A stretch of 64,000 bases of DNA from Collinsella aerofaciens (GTDB lineage Bacteria; Actinomycetota; Coriobacteriia; Coriobacteriales; Coriobacteriaceae). Positions 11,204 to 19,562 of this stretch are shown piece by piece. The stretch covers positions 1,178,001-1,242,000 of the forward strand of contig NZ_CP084004.1 in the NCBI RefSeq assembly GCF_020181355.1. Reading direction: 5' to 3'. The notes beneath the pieces are model-generated. The model saw only the letters and a program-made list of their open reading frames with translations. It did not search any database and had not been told where the DNA came from. Every line of letters starts with the position of its first letter. The stretch's first letter is position 1. A program made the position numbers and the translations under genes.

Positions 11204-12241
11204 ATGGACCTGCCGATCGTCCTGTCCCATAAGACTGCCTGGCTGTACCACAACGTGGCGCGCCCGTCCGAGCCGCTCTCGCGAGCAAGCAGCCTATACG
11301 ATGAGGACTCGCTTGCTAGCGAGGCGGAGCCGATTGCGGACCTGCCCAAATTGGGGCTCGATGCCAAGGGGCTGAGGGCTTCAACGGCAGTTGGAATCGT
11401 TACCGACTATCTGGTTTCGCTTGGTATTCCACGAGAAGAGCTCGATCATATCGACACGCTCGTCAACTTCGATTTTGAGCGCTCGACGCCGGCTGGATTT
11501 AGGTGCCACGTGTTTGGGGCGCCGGTACCTCCAGGCCATCTTATCGAGGTGGCAGAGGGCCTTCTGGTGGTTGATGAGGCCATGTGCTTTGTCCAGGCGG
11601 GTTCGTGGATGAGTGAGCCCGAGCAGCTGGAATATGGCTACGAAATCTGCGCCCGATACCATTTGAATCATCTGTCGACAGGCGATTATATCGAGATGGG
11701 GCAGAGGTATACCGTTGCCGACTTGATTGCCTATTGCAATGAGAACCGATCTCGTCAGGGGGCTATACGCGCGGCCGCCGTGCTCAAGCGCGTGCACGAT
11801 GGCGCGCGGTCGCCCATGGAGACGGCCACCGCAATCATGGTCGTAGCAAAACGTTTCCAGGGCGGGCTGGGATACGCCAAAATCGAGCTCAACCATAGGG
11901 TCGATGTTCCCAACGAGTTCAAGTGTCTCGCAAAGGCCGGGTATTTCGAGATTGACGTATATGCGCCTGCGAGCGGTACGGGGATTGAATACAACGGCTC
12001 GGACCATCTTGATAAACAGCGCAGCGCGTCGGATGCGGAGCGTATGACCGTACTGAGCGCGCTGGACTTTAGGATGATCGTCCTCACCGGGACTCAGTTT
12101 GCCCATCAGCTGCAATTGCACCGGGCGATGAACGCCATTGCGCTCGCTATGGGCCTCAAGTGCGACCGAAGCGAAGCGTTCCAAAAGCGGCAGAACGACC
12201 TTCGAGAATTCGTGATTCGCCACTGGGACGGCGGCCTCTAG
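11204..12241 (+). CDS. Unknown protein with possible DUF559/Vsr-like nuclease C-terminus
   Basis: A 345-residue protein I cannot name. It has no signal peptide or membrane helix. The N-terminal two thirds are unassigned, with conserved-looking Cys and Tyr-rich stretches (YGYEICARYHLNHLSTGDY). The C-terminal region reads EIDVYAPASGTGIEYNGSDH, then an Arg- and Asp-rich helix (SASDAERMTVLSALDFRMIVLT). This D-x-Y...EYxG..H layout resembles the PD-(D/E)XK core of DUF559 or Vsr-like proteins (inference). The start has TTGGAGGG upstream. It stands alone between a family B hairpin and an IS256 element, typical of an accessory gene. Confidence 0.6.
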   Translation: MDLPIVLSHKTAWLYHNVARPSEPLSRASSLYDEDSLASEAEPIADLPKLGLDAKGLRASTAVGIVTDYLVSLGIPREELDHIDTLVNFDFERSTPAGFRCHVFGAPVPPGHLIEVAEGLLVVDEAMCFVQAGSWMSEPEQLEYGYEICARYHLNHLSTGDYIEMGQRYTVADLIAYCNENRSRQGAIRAAAVLKRVHDGARSPMETATAIMVVAKRFQGGLGYAKIELNHRVDVPNEFKCLAKAGYFEIDVYAPASGTGIEYNGSDHLDKQRSASDAERMTVLSALDFRMIVLTGTQFAHQLQLHRAMNAIALAMGLKCDRSEAFQKRQNDLREFVIRHWDGGL

Positions 12242-12285
12242 GGGCGCTTTGGTCTTTCTACGGGGTGCCGTGGGGTGGCGCGCGC

Positions 12286-13767
12286 AGACGTGGTGTAAGA
12301 GCGTCCTGAGGTCCGTCGCTGCAAGTCCCGATATTACTCCTTCTTGAGACCGCGCCTCTCGACTATCTCGTCCACTATCTCCCTGGCGCGCCGCCCGAGC
12401 GCGCGGCGCCTCCCCTCTGTCGGGGCCGGCCTGTCCGCGGGCTCGGCGAAGCCCTCGGCGGCCGAGGCCTCGGAGAACACGCGCTGCTGGGACCACTGTC
12501 CCTCGGTCTCCATGAGGCTCGCGCACGTCAGGCGCAGCATCGACTCCCTCGAGGGGAAGGACTGCACGACCCTGTAGCGGCGCTTGATCTCGCGGTTGGC
12601 GCGCTCCTGGACGTTGTTGGTGCGGAGCTTGGCCCAGTGCGCCCTGGGGAAGGCCGTGAACGCCAGCGCGGAGTCCTCGGCCTGCTCGAAGACCTCGCCG
12701 GCCCTGGCGGACACCGACGCCACCCAGGGCGCCGCCTCGGCCCACACGCAGCGCGCGAGGTCGGGGTCGTCCTGGTAGACCGCGGCGTGCACGAGGTCCC
12801 TGACGGCCGCCTTGGAGTCCTCGGGCCTGCCCGAGCAGGCGCTCTGGAGGTTGCGCTGCAGGTGCGTCACGCAGCGCTGCCAGGCGCAGCCCTGGAACAG
12901 GCGCGAGACGGCGGCCACGAGCCCGGCGTGGCTGTCGGAGACCACGAGGCGAACGCCGGCCAGCCCGCGCTCGCGCAGCCCGCCGAGGAATGCCGCCCAG
13001 GAGTCCTCGCTCTCGGTGTCGACCACGTCGCAGCCCAGGAAGTGCTTGCGCCCGTCGGCGCCCAGCCCGATCGCGGTCACGACGCCCTGCGAGACGACCG
13101 ACGAGCCGACCCTGCAGCTCATGTAGGTGGCGTCGAGCCACAGGTAGCAGCACGGCGTGCCCGACAGGTCGCGGCGGCGGAACTCCGCCACCTCGGCGTC
13201 GAGGTCGGAGCAGAGGCTCGAGACCTCCGAGCTCGACAGCGAGGATATGCCCAGCTTGGACGCCACGCGCTCGACCTTGCGGGTGGACACGCCGCATACG
13301 TACATCTCCTGCACGATGGCGGCCACCGAGGTGTCGACGCGCGACCATCGCGCGAGCATGCCCTCGGGGTAGTAGGTGCCGTGCCTGAGCTTGGGTATCT
13401 CGAGCTCCACGTCGCCCACGGCGGTCTTGAGCGACCTGGGGCGGTAGCCGTTGCGGCTGTTCTCCCTGCCGTCGCTGCGCTCGTTGCGGCTCGCGCCGCA
13501 CATCTGCTGGGCCTCGGAGTCCATCAGCGCGTTCATCACGCTGCCCAGCACCCTGCACGCGAACTCGCGCGCGTCGCCGCACTCCTGCCAAAGCCTCGCC
13601 GCCTCGAGGGCCTCGTCGCGGCCGAGGCGCAGTACACTCTCTTCTTGGGGCATCGCCTTTCCTTCCATTCGTCACCTTCATTACTCCAACGACGAATTCT
13701 AGGCGGTGTCCCCTCCCTTTCAAGAAAGGGCGGAGGCGGGGCATGCCCCGCCTCTTACACCACATCT
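12286..13767. mobile_element. IS256-family insertion sequence
   Basis: Imperfect terminal inverted repeats of 16 bases (AGACGTGGTGTAAGAG on the left, AGATGTGGTGTAAGAG on the right strand) enclose a single transposase gene. The GTGTAAGAG end sequence is characteristic of actinobacterial IS256 elements (recall). Flanking GC-rich octamers (GCGCGCGC and CTGCGCGC) are similar but not identical, so the target duplication is uncertain. A palindrome and a GAAAGGG hairpin lie between the transposase start and the right end. Confidence 0.8.
12334..13668 (-). CDS. IS256-family (mutator-type) transposase
   Basis: An intact 444-residue DDE transposase. The family block CGVSTRKVERV precedes the first catalytic Asp in YLWLDATY. 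The second Asp is in VVSDSHAGL and the Glu in NNVQERANREIKRR, all present. The WQRCVTHLQRNL block between them is also characteristic of the mutator superfamily. The start at 13668 has GAAGG nine bases upstream. The gene runs opposite to its neighbours and fills the element. No frameshift is seen, so the copy may still be active. Confidence 0.95.
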   Translation of the reverse strand: MEGKAMPQEESVLRLGRDEALEAARLWQECGDAREFACRVLGSVMNALMDSEAQQMCGASRNERSDGRENSRNGYRPRSLKTAVGDVELEIPKLRHGTYYPEGMLARWSRVDTSVAAIVQEMYVCGVSTRKVERVASKLGISSLSSSEVSSLCSDLDAEVAEFRRRDLSGTPCCYLWLDATYMSCRVGSSVVSQGVVTAIGLGADGRKHFLGCDVVDTESEDSWAAFLGGLRERGLAGVRLVVSDSHAGLVAAVSRLFQGCAWQRCVTHLQRNLQSACSGRPEDSKAAVRDLVHAAVYQDDPDLARCVWAEAAPWVASVSARAGEVFEQAEDSALAFTAFPRAHWAKLRTNNVQERANREIKRRYRVVQSFPSRESMLRLTCASLMETEGQWSQQRVFSEASAAEGFAEPADRPAPTEGRRRALGRRAREIVDEIVERRGLKKE

Positions 13768-13793
13768 CTGCGCGCTACCTACCGTGGGCAGGC

Positions 13794-13857
13794 AAACCAT
13801 CACAACATTCGACGTTTTTTGCCAAAAACGGGAAAAGCAACGAATGTTGTGATGGTC
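13794..13857. repeat. Family B hairpin, copy 2
   Basis: Arms AAACCATCACAACATTCG and CGAATGTTGTGATGGT enclose a loop nearly identical to copy 1 at 11038. It starts 26 bases outside the right end of the IS256 element. Confidence 0.85.
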
Positions 13858-13988
13858 TGTGCTGAGGATGGGCTTGGGAAGCCGGTCTTGCTCGAAGCGA
13901 CCTGTCCTGTCGTACGGGTGTCGGCATGATTCTCCCGTGGGGTATTATGTTTTCCGAAGAATAAAACGCCGCGTGAGGGGAGGGCCGC

Positions 13989-15044
13989 GTGGACGGGCAC
14001 GTGCAACATGACGGCTTTGGCCGCGACATTAACTACCTGCGCATTGCCGTTACCGACAAGTGCAATTTCCGCTGCATTTACTGCATGCCGGCCGATGGCG
14101 TGGCGCCCCGCGCGCATGACGAGCTGCTCAGCGTCGAGGAAATCGCCCGCTTTGTGCGCTTGGTAGCGGGGGAGGGCATTCGCCGCGTGCGCCTGACGGG
14201 CGGCGAGCCGCTGGTCAGCCGCCGTATCATCCCGCTCATTCGTGACATCCGCGCGATTCCGCAGATCGAGGACATCTCGCTCACCACCAACGGCGCCCTG
14301 CTGCCCGAGCTGGCGCCGCAGCTCAAAGATGCCGGGCTTAACCGCGTCAACATTTCGCTCGACACACTCGACCCTACGCTCTTTGGAAAGATCACGCGTC
14401 TGGGCCGACTCGAGCAGACAATGGCCGGCATCGACGCGGCACTGGCTTGGGGCTTTGAGCCCGTTAAGGTCAACTGCGTTGTTGTGCGCCGGCTCAACCA
14501 GGATGTGGCGGCCCTCGCGCGGCTCACGCTTGACCGCCCCATCCACCTGCGCTTTATCGAATACATGCCCATCGGCGACGAGCACACGAGCTCGCATTGC
14601 GCTGTGGACCCTCACGCGCCCGCGCTCAATCCCGAGCTGTGGGACGCGAGCGACACCGTGCCGAGTGACGAGCTGCGGGCGCGCATCAATGCCGGGGCAG
14701 CCGCGGCGGGGCTGGGCGAGCTCGAGCCGCTCGGCATCAACGACGCTCCTGCCGGCGCGGGCCCTGCGCGCTATTGGCACTTTCCTGGCGCGACGGGAAC
14801 GGTCGGTTTCATTAGCGCCATGTCCAACCATTTTTGTGCGAATTGCAACCGTCTGCGCCTGACGGCCGATGGCAACGTGCGTCCGTGCCTGTTCAGTGAT
14901 GCCGAGTATTCGGTGCGCGACGCCCTGCGCCGTGGTGATGATATGCAGGTACTTTCGATTTGGCGCGATGCCGTGGCCCACAAACCGCAGGAACACGCGA
15001 TAATTGAGGGCACGCAACGATTTATGTCCCAAATCGGAGGATGA
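13989..15044 (+). CDS. moaA: GTP 3',8-cyclase MoaA
   Basis: A radical-SAM enzyme for the first step of molybdenum cofactor synthesis, turning GTP into 3',8-cyclo-GTP. The N-terminal cluster motif CNFRCIYC gives Cys25, Cys29 and Cys32. The SAM-contact motif LTGGEPL follows. The C-terminal cluster is CANCNRLRLTADGNVRPC (about 283-300). The usual C-terminal GG is present (SQIGG), needed for activation. The protein is 351 residues. The start is GTG at 13989 with GAGGGGAGGG upstream; the next ATG choices lie inside the fold. The stop codon is 4 bases before the moaC-mobB start, so the genes are co-transcribed. Confidence 0.96.
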   Translation: MDGHVQHDGFGRDINYLRIAVTDKCNFRCIYCMPADGVAPRAHDELLSVEEIARFVRLVAGEGIRRVRLTGGEPLVSRRIIPLIRDIRAIPQIEDISLTTNGALLPELAPQLKDAGLNRVNISLDTLDPTLFGKITRLGRLEQTMAGIDAALAWGFEPVKVNCVVVRRLNQDVAALARLTLDRPIHLRFIEYMPIGDEHTSSHCAVDPHAPALNPELWDASDTVPSDELRARINAGAAAAGLGELEPLGINDAPAGAGPARYWHFPGATGTVGFISAMSNHFCANCNRLRLTADGNVRPCLFSDAEYSVRDALRRGDDMQVLSIWRDAVAHKPQEHAIIEGTQRFMSQIGG

Positions 15045-15048
15045 TCAT

Positions 15049-16353
15049 ATGGCCAAGAGCAGGTACGCCGATGCCACCAAGGCCGCTCGCAGGGCCGCGA
15101 TGTCTGCCCACAAAGGCACGGCTGCGGCGAATGCTGGTAACGCCGACGCGTCCGCACAGCCGACTGCCAGTGCTGCCACCGAGCCCGCCCGCGACGCCCG
15201 TCGCGACGAGCTGACGCATGTGGACGCCAAGGGCGAGGTGCGCATGGTCGACGTGTCCGACAAGGCCGAGACCCATCGCATCGCCATCGCCGAGGGCACT
15301 ATCCTCATGCATCCCGAGACACAGGCCATGGTGCTGCAGGACCGCGCCAAAAAGGGCGATGTGCTCGCCTGCGCGCGCGTGGCGGGCATCATGGCCATCA
15401 AGCGCACGAGCGACATCATCCCCATGTGCCATCCGCTGCTCATTACCAAGAGCAAGTGCGACATTGCGCCCATCGCTCCGGCGGGGACGCCGGCCGAGGA
15501 CGTGCCCGAGGGCTGGGCGCCGGCGCGCGCGGACGGGCAGGTTGGCTTTCACGTACTGGTTACGGCCGGCGTGACTGGCAAGACGGGTATTGAGATGGAG
15601 GCGTTGACCGGCGCGAGTGCCGCGTGTCTGACCATCTATGACATGTGCAAGGCGGTCGATCGCGGCATGGAGATTGTCGACGTGCGCCTGCTGCACAAGG
15701 AGGGCGGCCGCTCGGGCGTGTGGGACCGCGCAGAGCGTCAGGCCGCTGCTGTTGAGGCCGTGGCCGCTGACGGTGCCGCGCCCGCAAGCGCACCCGTCGC
15801 CGTCGCGCCCGCAGCTCCGACACCGGCCGTCCCCGCGATCGCGTTTATCGGCTACCAAAACTCGGGCAAGACCACACTCGTCGAGAAGGTTATCGCCGAG
15901 CTCACCCGCCGCGGCCTGCGCGTGGGCTCGCTCAAGCATCACGGGCACCACGGCTTTGATATCGATGTGCCCGCTAAGGATACGTGGCGCCATCACCAGG
16001 CCGGATCCAAGCACGTGGGCCTCATCTGCGCCACGCGCTGGGCGGAGTACGCCGACACGCGCGAGGAGGACGAGATGCCCGCGCGCGAGCTGCTGTCGCG
16101 TTACAACGATGTCGACGTGGTGATCATCGAGGGCTACAAGACCGAGGGCTTCGACAACATTGTGGTCGCGCGCTCCGGTGTCGACCGTCTGCGCGGCAAG
16201 AGCTCGCTCGACCTGGTCGACGGTCACACGCTGGCCCTTGCCTGCAACGAGGCCCTGGCACGCCAGGCCTTCGACGCCGGCTTCGCGACCCGAGCCATCA
16301 ACATCAACGACGCCCGAGCCATCTGCGATCTGATTCAGGACCATCTGGCCTAA
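15049..16353 (+). CDS. moaC: MoaC-MobB fusion protein for molybdopterin synthesis
   Basis: A fusion of 434 residues. After an Ala-rich lead of about 55 residues comes a MoaC domain (about 56-225), recognisable by LTHVDAKGEVRMVDVSDK, IPMCHPL and GASAACLTIYDMCKAVDRGM. It converts cyclo-GTP to cyclic pyranopterin monophosphate. An Ala/Pro linker leads to a MobB domain (about 262-434) with P-loop GYQNSGKTT and SLKHHGHHGFDID, a GTP-binding helper in guanine-dinucleotide cofactor formation. MoaC and MobB normally act at opposite ends of the pathway. The ATG at 15049 has GGAGGA seven bases upstream and is coupled to moaA. Confidence 0.94.
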   Translation: MAKSRYADATKAARRAAMSAHKGTAAANAGNADASAQPTASAATEPARDARRDELTHVDAKGEVRMVDVSDKAETHRIAIAEGTILMHPETQAMVLQDRAKKGDVLACARVAGIMAIKRTSDIIPMCHPLLITKSKCDIAPIAPAGTPAEDVPEGWAPARADGQVGFHVLVTAGVTGKTGIEMEALTGASAACLTIYDMCKAVDRGMEIVDVRLLHKEGGRSGVWDRAERQAAAVEAVAADGAAPASAPVAVAPAAPTPAVPAIAFIGYQNSGKTTLVEKVIAELTRRGLRVGSLKHHGHHGFDIDVPAKDTWRHHQAGSKHVGLICATRWAEYADTREEDEMPARELLSRYNDVDVVIIEGYKTEGFDNIVVARSGVDRLRGKSSLDLVDGHTLALACNEALARQAFDAGFATRAININDARAICDLIQDHLA

Positions 16354-16392
16354 AACCTGCCAAAAAGGGACAGGTTTATTTCGGCAGGTTTT
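16352..16392 (+). terminator. Hairpin behind moaC-mobB
   Basis: Arms AAAACCTGCC and GGCAGGTTTT surround a loop containing GGGACAGG, starting inside the moaC-mobB stop codon. The loop shares GGGACAGG with family A, suggesting a related element used as a terminator. Confidence 0.7.
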
Positions 16393-16411
16393 ATCTGGGC
16401 AAACGTCACTT

Positions 16412-16444
16412 CCACCACAAAGGGGCCAGGCACCTTTGTGGTGG
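16412..16444 (+). repeat. Family A hairpin, copy 2
   Basis: CCACCACAAAGGGGCCAGG followed by CACCTTTGTGGTGG, a near-perfect palindrome of 33 bases. It lies 17 bases before a family B copy, the same order as at 27862. Confidence 0.85.
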
Positions 16445-16461
16445 ATTTTGCTTTGCAGTAA

Positions 16462-16525
16462 AAACCATCACAACATTCGATGAAAATCGCGATTTTGCCG
16501 AAAAACGTCGAATGTTGCGATGCTT
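16462..16525. repeat. Family B hairpin, copy 3
   Basis: The left arm AAACCATCACAACATTCGA is intact; the right arm (CGAATGTTGCGATGCTT) carries two changes. Its loop (ATCGCGATTTTGCCG) matches copy 4 rather than copies 1 and 2. Confidence 0.8.
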
Positions 16526-16558
16526 TGCGCCCCGGGCCAGGCCACCCTACGGGTTCGG

Positions 16559-16587
16559 CCACCACAGGGGGGCGGGCACCTTTGTGG
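16559..16587 (+). repeat. Family A hairpin, copy 3 (degenerate)
   Basis: CCACCACAGGGGGGCGGGCACCTTTGTGG keeps the arms and the CACCTTTGTGG end but has lost bases in the middle. It lies upstream of the HAD gene. Confidence 0.65.
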
Positions 16588-16678
16588 CGATCGGGTCCCA
16601 ACGGCCTGCGCCTTGGTATACCATGTACGCCGTTTACGAATACACCCCACACCGCCGCACAACCCAGAAAGGCCCCCC

Positions 16679-17500
16679 ATGGACACCACCTTCAGCCACA
16701 TCAAAGCCGTGTTCTGCGATATCGACGGCACGCTGCTCACGAGCCAGCACACGGTGTCCCCGCGCACCGTGGCGGCGATCCACGCCCTGCGCGAGCGCGG
16801 CGTGCTCTTTGGCCTGTGCACCGGGCGCGACGCCCAGGCGACCGAGGCCATGTACGAGCTCTGGGGTATCGAAGGCCTGGTGGACGTGCTCGTGGGCTGC
16901 GGCGGCGCCGAGGTCATCGACCGTGCACACGGCATCAACGAGCTGAGCTACCCGCTGCCGGGCGAGACCATCGCGCGCATCTGCGAGCACATGGCAGACC
17001 TGCCGGCAACGCCCGTTTGCCCTCGGGACGGCGTGCTCTATGTGCCCGAGAGCAATGCATGCGTCGAGCACCTGTCGCGTGTCGACGGCGTGCCCTACAA
17101 GGTGGTCGACTTTGCCGAGTTTTTGCGCGAGCCGCAGACCAAGGTGATGTTTACCATGGCGCCCGAGGTGATGCCGCAGGTCATCGAGCGAGCGTCGACG
17201 TTCGCCGACGACACCGTTAAGGCGGCTGCTCTGCAAACCACGCAGCGACTCTACGAGTTCATGGATCCGCGCGTGTCCAAGACGCGCGGCCTTGTGCGCA
17301 TGGCGGAGCTCAACGACATGGAGCTCCAGAACATCTGCGTGTTTGGCGATGCCGATAACGACACCTGCATGGTGGCCGACGCCGGCGTGGGTGTGGCCAT
17401 GGCGAACGGCAGCGATGCCACCCGCGCCGCCGCCGACTTTGTAACCGCGAGCAACGACGAAGACGGCATCGCAATCTTTATCGAGGAACATCTGCTATAG
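16679..17500 (+). CDS. Cof-type HAD-IIB sugar-phosphate phosphatase
   Basis: A haloacid-dehalogenase phosphatase of 273 residues. Motif I is DIDGTLL with nucleophile Asp14 and acid Asp16. A Thr is seen in LCTGRD (motif II) and a Lys in the VSKTRG region (motif III). Motif IV is FGDADNDTCMV, and the C2B cap lies between motifs II and III. Such enzymes dephosphorylate sugar phosphates or FMN-like substrates (family knowledge); the substrate here cannot be read from sequence. The ATG at 16679 has AGAAAGG ten bases upstream. A family A hairpin follows the stop codon by 13 bases. Confidence 0.9.
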   Translation: MDTTFSHIKAVFCDIDGTLLTSQHTVSPRTVAAIHALRERGVLFGLCTGRDAQATEAMYELWGIEGLVDVLVGCGGAEVIDRAHGINELSYPLPGETIARICEHMADLPATPVCPRDGVLYVPESNACVEHLSRVDGVPYKVVDFAEFLREPQTKVMFTMAPEVMPQVIERASTFADDTVKAAALQTTQRLYEFMDPRVSKTRGLVRMAELNDMELQNICVFGDADNDTCMVADAGVGVAMANGSDATRAAADFVTASNDEDGIAIFIEEHLL

Positions 17501-17513
17501 CGCCGGGGGAGAA

Positions 17514-17546
17514 CCACCGCAAAGGGGACAGGCTCCTTTGCGGTGG
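17514..17546 (+). repeat. Family A hairpin, copy 4
   Basis: CCACCGCAAAGGGGACAGG followed by CTCCTTTGCGGTGG, 13 bases behind the HAD gene stop codon. It is closest to copy 1 (GCGG arms). Confidence 0.85.
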
Positions 17547-17911
17547 CCGCTTGATTGCAATTAAACGCTCAGGCGATTTGGGCGAATTGATACCTAAAAT
17601 CTGCGTGAAAATGCAAATAACGTTGCCTGAACATCACGCTTCTAACTGCCGATGGGTTAAGATATTCTCACCAGTTTGGTAGGATATTCCTTCCGGTTGA
17701 TGACCTACTGTTCACGGTCGATTTTCGACCGTGAGCGGGATGTTTGCTCTTGAGCAAAAATTTGTGCAAATAATTCTGATGCCATTAAAAAATGATGTGC
17801 AACTAAATTACCAGTAGAAACAAAAAATAGATAGCGAATAAACGAAGGTAAATCTGAGCAAATGTCAAGAGAATTGAGAATCCGCTACAAAAATGTCGGT
17901 ATTGTTGCTCA
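17547..17911. other. A+T-rich non-coding region upstream of the pilus locus
   Basis: About 365 bases without a gene, clearly more A+T-rich than the surroundings. It holds a perfect hairpin with arms TCACGGTCGA/TCGACCGTGA at 17712-17734 and several GAGCAAA or GTGCAAATAA stretches. Before the IS30 insertion it was continuous with the leader of the first pilin gene and is probably its upstream control region. Confidence 0.5.
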
Positions 17912-17925
17912 GATGCCTAAACAAT
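17912..17925. repeat. Target-site duplication of the IS30 element, left copy
   Basis: GATGCCTAAACAAT occurs here and again at 19563-19576, directly outside the two inverted ends of the IS30 element. Confidence 0.75.
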
Positions 17926-18152
17926 GGTTGATTTCCGATCTCAGCCGAACACATTGAGCAAATAGGCCATTCCCGCAGTTAGCTGAACGCCCCCGCGGCC
18001 CCTCCTGGGGTCCGGGGGCGCCGTTTTCCCAGTTGAAGGAACGGTGGAGATGTGTTTCGATGGGTCCGGTGGCCATGCTCCGCCCTCCGCCCGGCACCTC
18101 TTCCCAGACTCAGCCGGACGGCCGGTCCGTCTATTCCGTTTTTTCCTTCAGG

Positions 18153-19445
18153 CTAGGACAGCGGGGCATCGCCCCTCTCTGCGCGCGCCCGCCCTATCAG
18201 TCCCGGCGTCAGGTCGAGCTCGCCGAGCGGCACGTCCTCCACGCCGTAGGCGTCCAGCAGCGCCGCCGCGTCGTCCCCGAGCATCGCCCTGAAGGCGCGG
18301 GCGGGCGTCGTGAAGCCGAGCGCGCCGCGGGGCTCGGAGTTCACGTGCGACATGGCCAGCGCCAGGTCGGCCGGGGAGAGCCGGTCGAACCTGATTCCGG
18401 CGCCCTTGGGCAGCAGCTTCCTTATCTCGACGTGGTTGCGCTCGCAGGCGCCCTTCTGGTCGCTTCGCCCGGGGTCGCAGTAGAACAGCCTCGTCTCGCC
18501 CGGCCCCTCGCCGAGCAGCGCCGCGATCGCCGCCTCGTCGGAGAACTCGGCGCCGTTGTCGGTGAGCACGGCGCGGAAGACCCTGCCCATGCCGTCGGCG
18601 CCGAGGACCTCCCTGATATCGCCCAGGGCGTCCGCGACGCACCCGGCGGTCTTCTCCTCCAGCGGCAGCGCGAGCTGGAGCCTGCTGGGGCGGTGCAGCA
18701 GCGTGAGCAGGCAGGCGGAGTCCTCCCGCGCGCCCTCGACCGTGTCCATCTCCCAGGCCGCGGCGCACGCGTCCTCCCCGAGGGCGAGGAACGCGGCATG
18801 CGACCTGCGGGCGGAGTGGCGCGTGGCCGCCCGGCCGGCGGCGCTCTTCCTCGGCCTGTAGCCGACCTTGCGCCTGAGCTCCATGTTGGTCATGCCGTCG
18901 TAGCCCGCCGAGACCCAGCGGTAGATGGTCGACGGCGACAGGTCCACCGGGCCGCCGTTGCGCGCCGCCATCTGCTCGGGCGAGAGCCCCCGGCGCAGGC
19001 AGTCCCTTATCGCCTCCAGCCTGGCCGCCGCGGCGGGCTCGTCGGCGTCTATCCCGCGCCTGGACGAGACGAGGACCGAGTCGGCGCACAGCTGCGCGGC
19101 CCGGGCCTCGTAGAAGACGTGGGGGCGGCGCTTGCAGCCGATCGCGCGGTACCGGCCGCAGCCGTTGCAGCATCGCGGCCACGCGGCCAGGCGCGGGCAG
19201 GCCGCCGACAGGTCGGCGGAGGCGTCCACGCGCTCGCCGCGCCTGGACTTCGGCGCCGTCACGAACCTGTGCGACGCCACCTCGGCGCTCACCGTCGAGG
19301 GCGACCTGCCCAGCTCCCTCGCGATCTCCCTGCACGAGGCCCCGCGCTCCAGCATCCTCTGGACCGTGTCCCGCTCGTGCCTCGTGAGCCTTCCGTAGGC
19401 CCTCGGGACCGCCCTCGCGGAGCCCCTATTCTTCTTTCCGGACAT
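18153..19445 (-). CDS. IS30-family transposase
   Basis: An intact 430-residue transposase. The N-terminal helix-turn-helix (LTRHERDTVQRMLERGASCREIARELGRSPSTVSAEV) is typical of IS30. The catalytic triad is Asp in WEMDTVEG, Asp in AVLTDNGAEF and Glu in KGACERNHVEIRK. The middle part has a cysteine-rich segment. The ATG at 19445 has GGAGG five bases upstream and fits the family N-terminus. The frame is also open to an ATG at 19505, which lies inside a perfect palindrome. It is transcribed away from the pilus genes. Confidence 0.93.
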   Translation of the reverse strand: MSGKKNRGSARAVPRAYGRLTRHERDTVQRMLERGASCREIARELGRSPSTVSAEVASHRFVTAPKSRRGERVDASADLSAACPRLAAWPRCCNGCGRYRAIGCKRRPHVFYEARAAQLCADSVLVSSRRGIDADEPAAAARLEAIRDCLRRGLSPEQMAARNGGPVDLSPSTIYRWVSAGYDGMTNMELRRKVGYRPRKSAAGRAATRHSARRSHAAFLALGEDACAAAWEMDTVEGAREDSACLLTLLHRPSRLQLALPLEEKTAGCVADALGDIREVLGADGMGRVFRAVLTDNGAEFSDEAAIAALLGEGPGETRLFYCDPGRSDQKGACERNHVEIRKLLPKGAGIRFDRLSPADLALAMSHVNSEPRGALGFTTPARAFRAMLGDDAAALLDAYGVEDVPLGELDLTPGLIGRARAERGDAPLS

Positions 19446-19496
19446 GCCGTCCTCCGATCTCCCGGGGCCGGCCGGTCCGGCCCTCAGGGTATCGGG

Positions 19497-19536
19497 TTCC
19501 CACATTCATCCGCACATGTGCGGATGAATGTGGGAA
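19497..19536. repeat. Perfect 40-bp palindrome in the IS30 end
   Basis: TTCCCACATTCATCCGCACA is followed at once by its exact reverse complement. It lies between the right inverted repeat and the transposase gene, in its promoter/leader region. It may be a control site or transcription barrier. Confidence 0.9.
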
Positions 19537-19562
19537 GTGTTCGGATGAAGTTGATAATCAAG

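Larger units (their letters stand above)
17926..19562. mobile_element. IS30-family insertion sequence with 14-bp target duplication
   Basis: Imperfect terminal inverted repeats of about 27 bases (left TTGATTTCCGA...CCGAACAC, right strand TTGATTATCAA...CCGAACAC, about 20 of 28 positions equal) flank one transposase gene. Outside them the 14-base word GATGCCTAAACAAT is duplicated exactly. Most IS30 elements duplicate 2-3 bases, but long duplications are known in the family (for example IS1630). A G+C-rich hairpin with a T tail at about 17987-18026 may insulate the element. Confidence 0.82.

Noticed and set aside
11381-13765. Long minus-strand open frame running through the IS256 element and the gene before it
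   Set aside because: It reads Arg/Gly-rich nonsense in another frame of the transposase and then crosses an unrelated gene.
12273-13776. Clear 8-9 base target duplication of the IS256 element
   Set aside because: The flanking GC-rich octamers differ at two positions and are low in complexity.
11038-13857. The two family B hairpins at 11038 and 13794 as ends of a composite transposon
   Set aside because: Both are complete palindromes also found elsewhere alone; no target duplication surrounds the pair.
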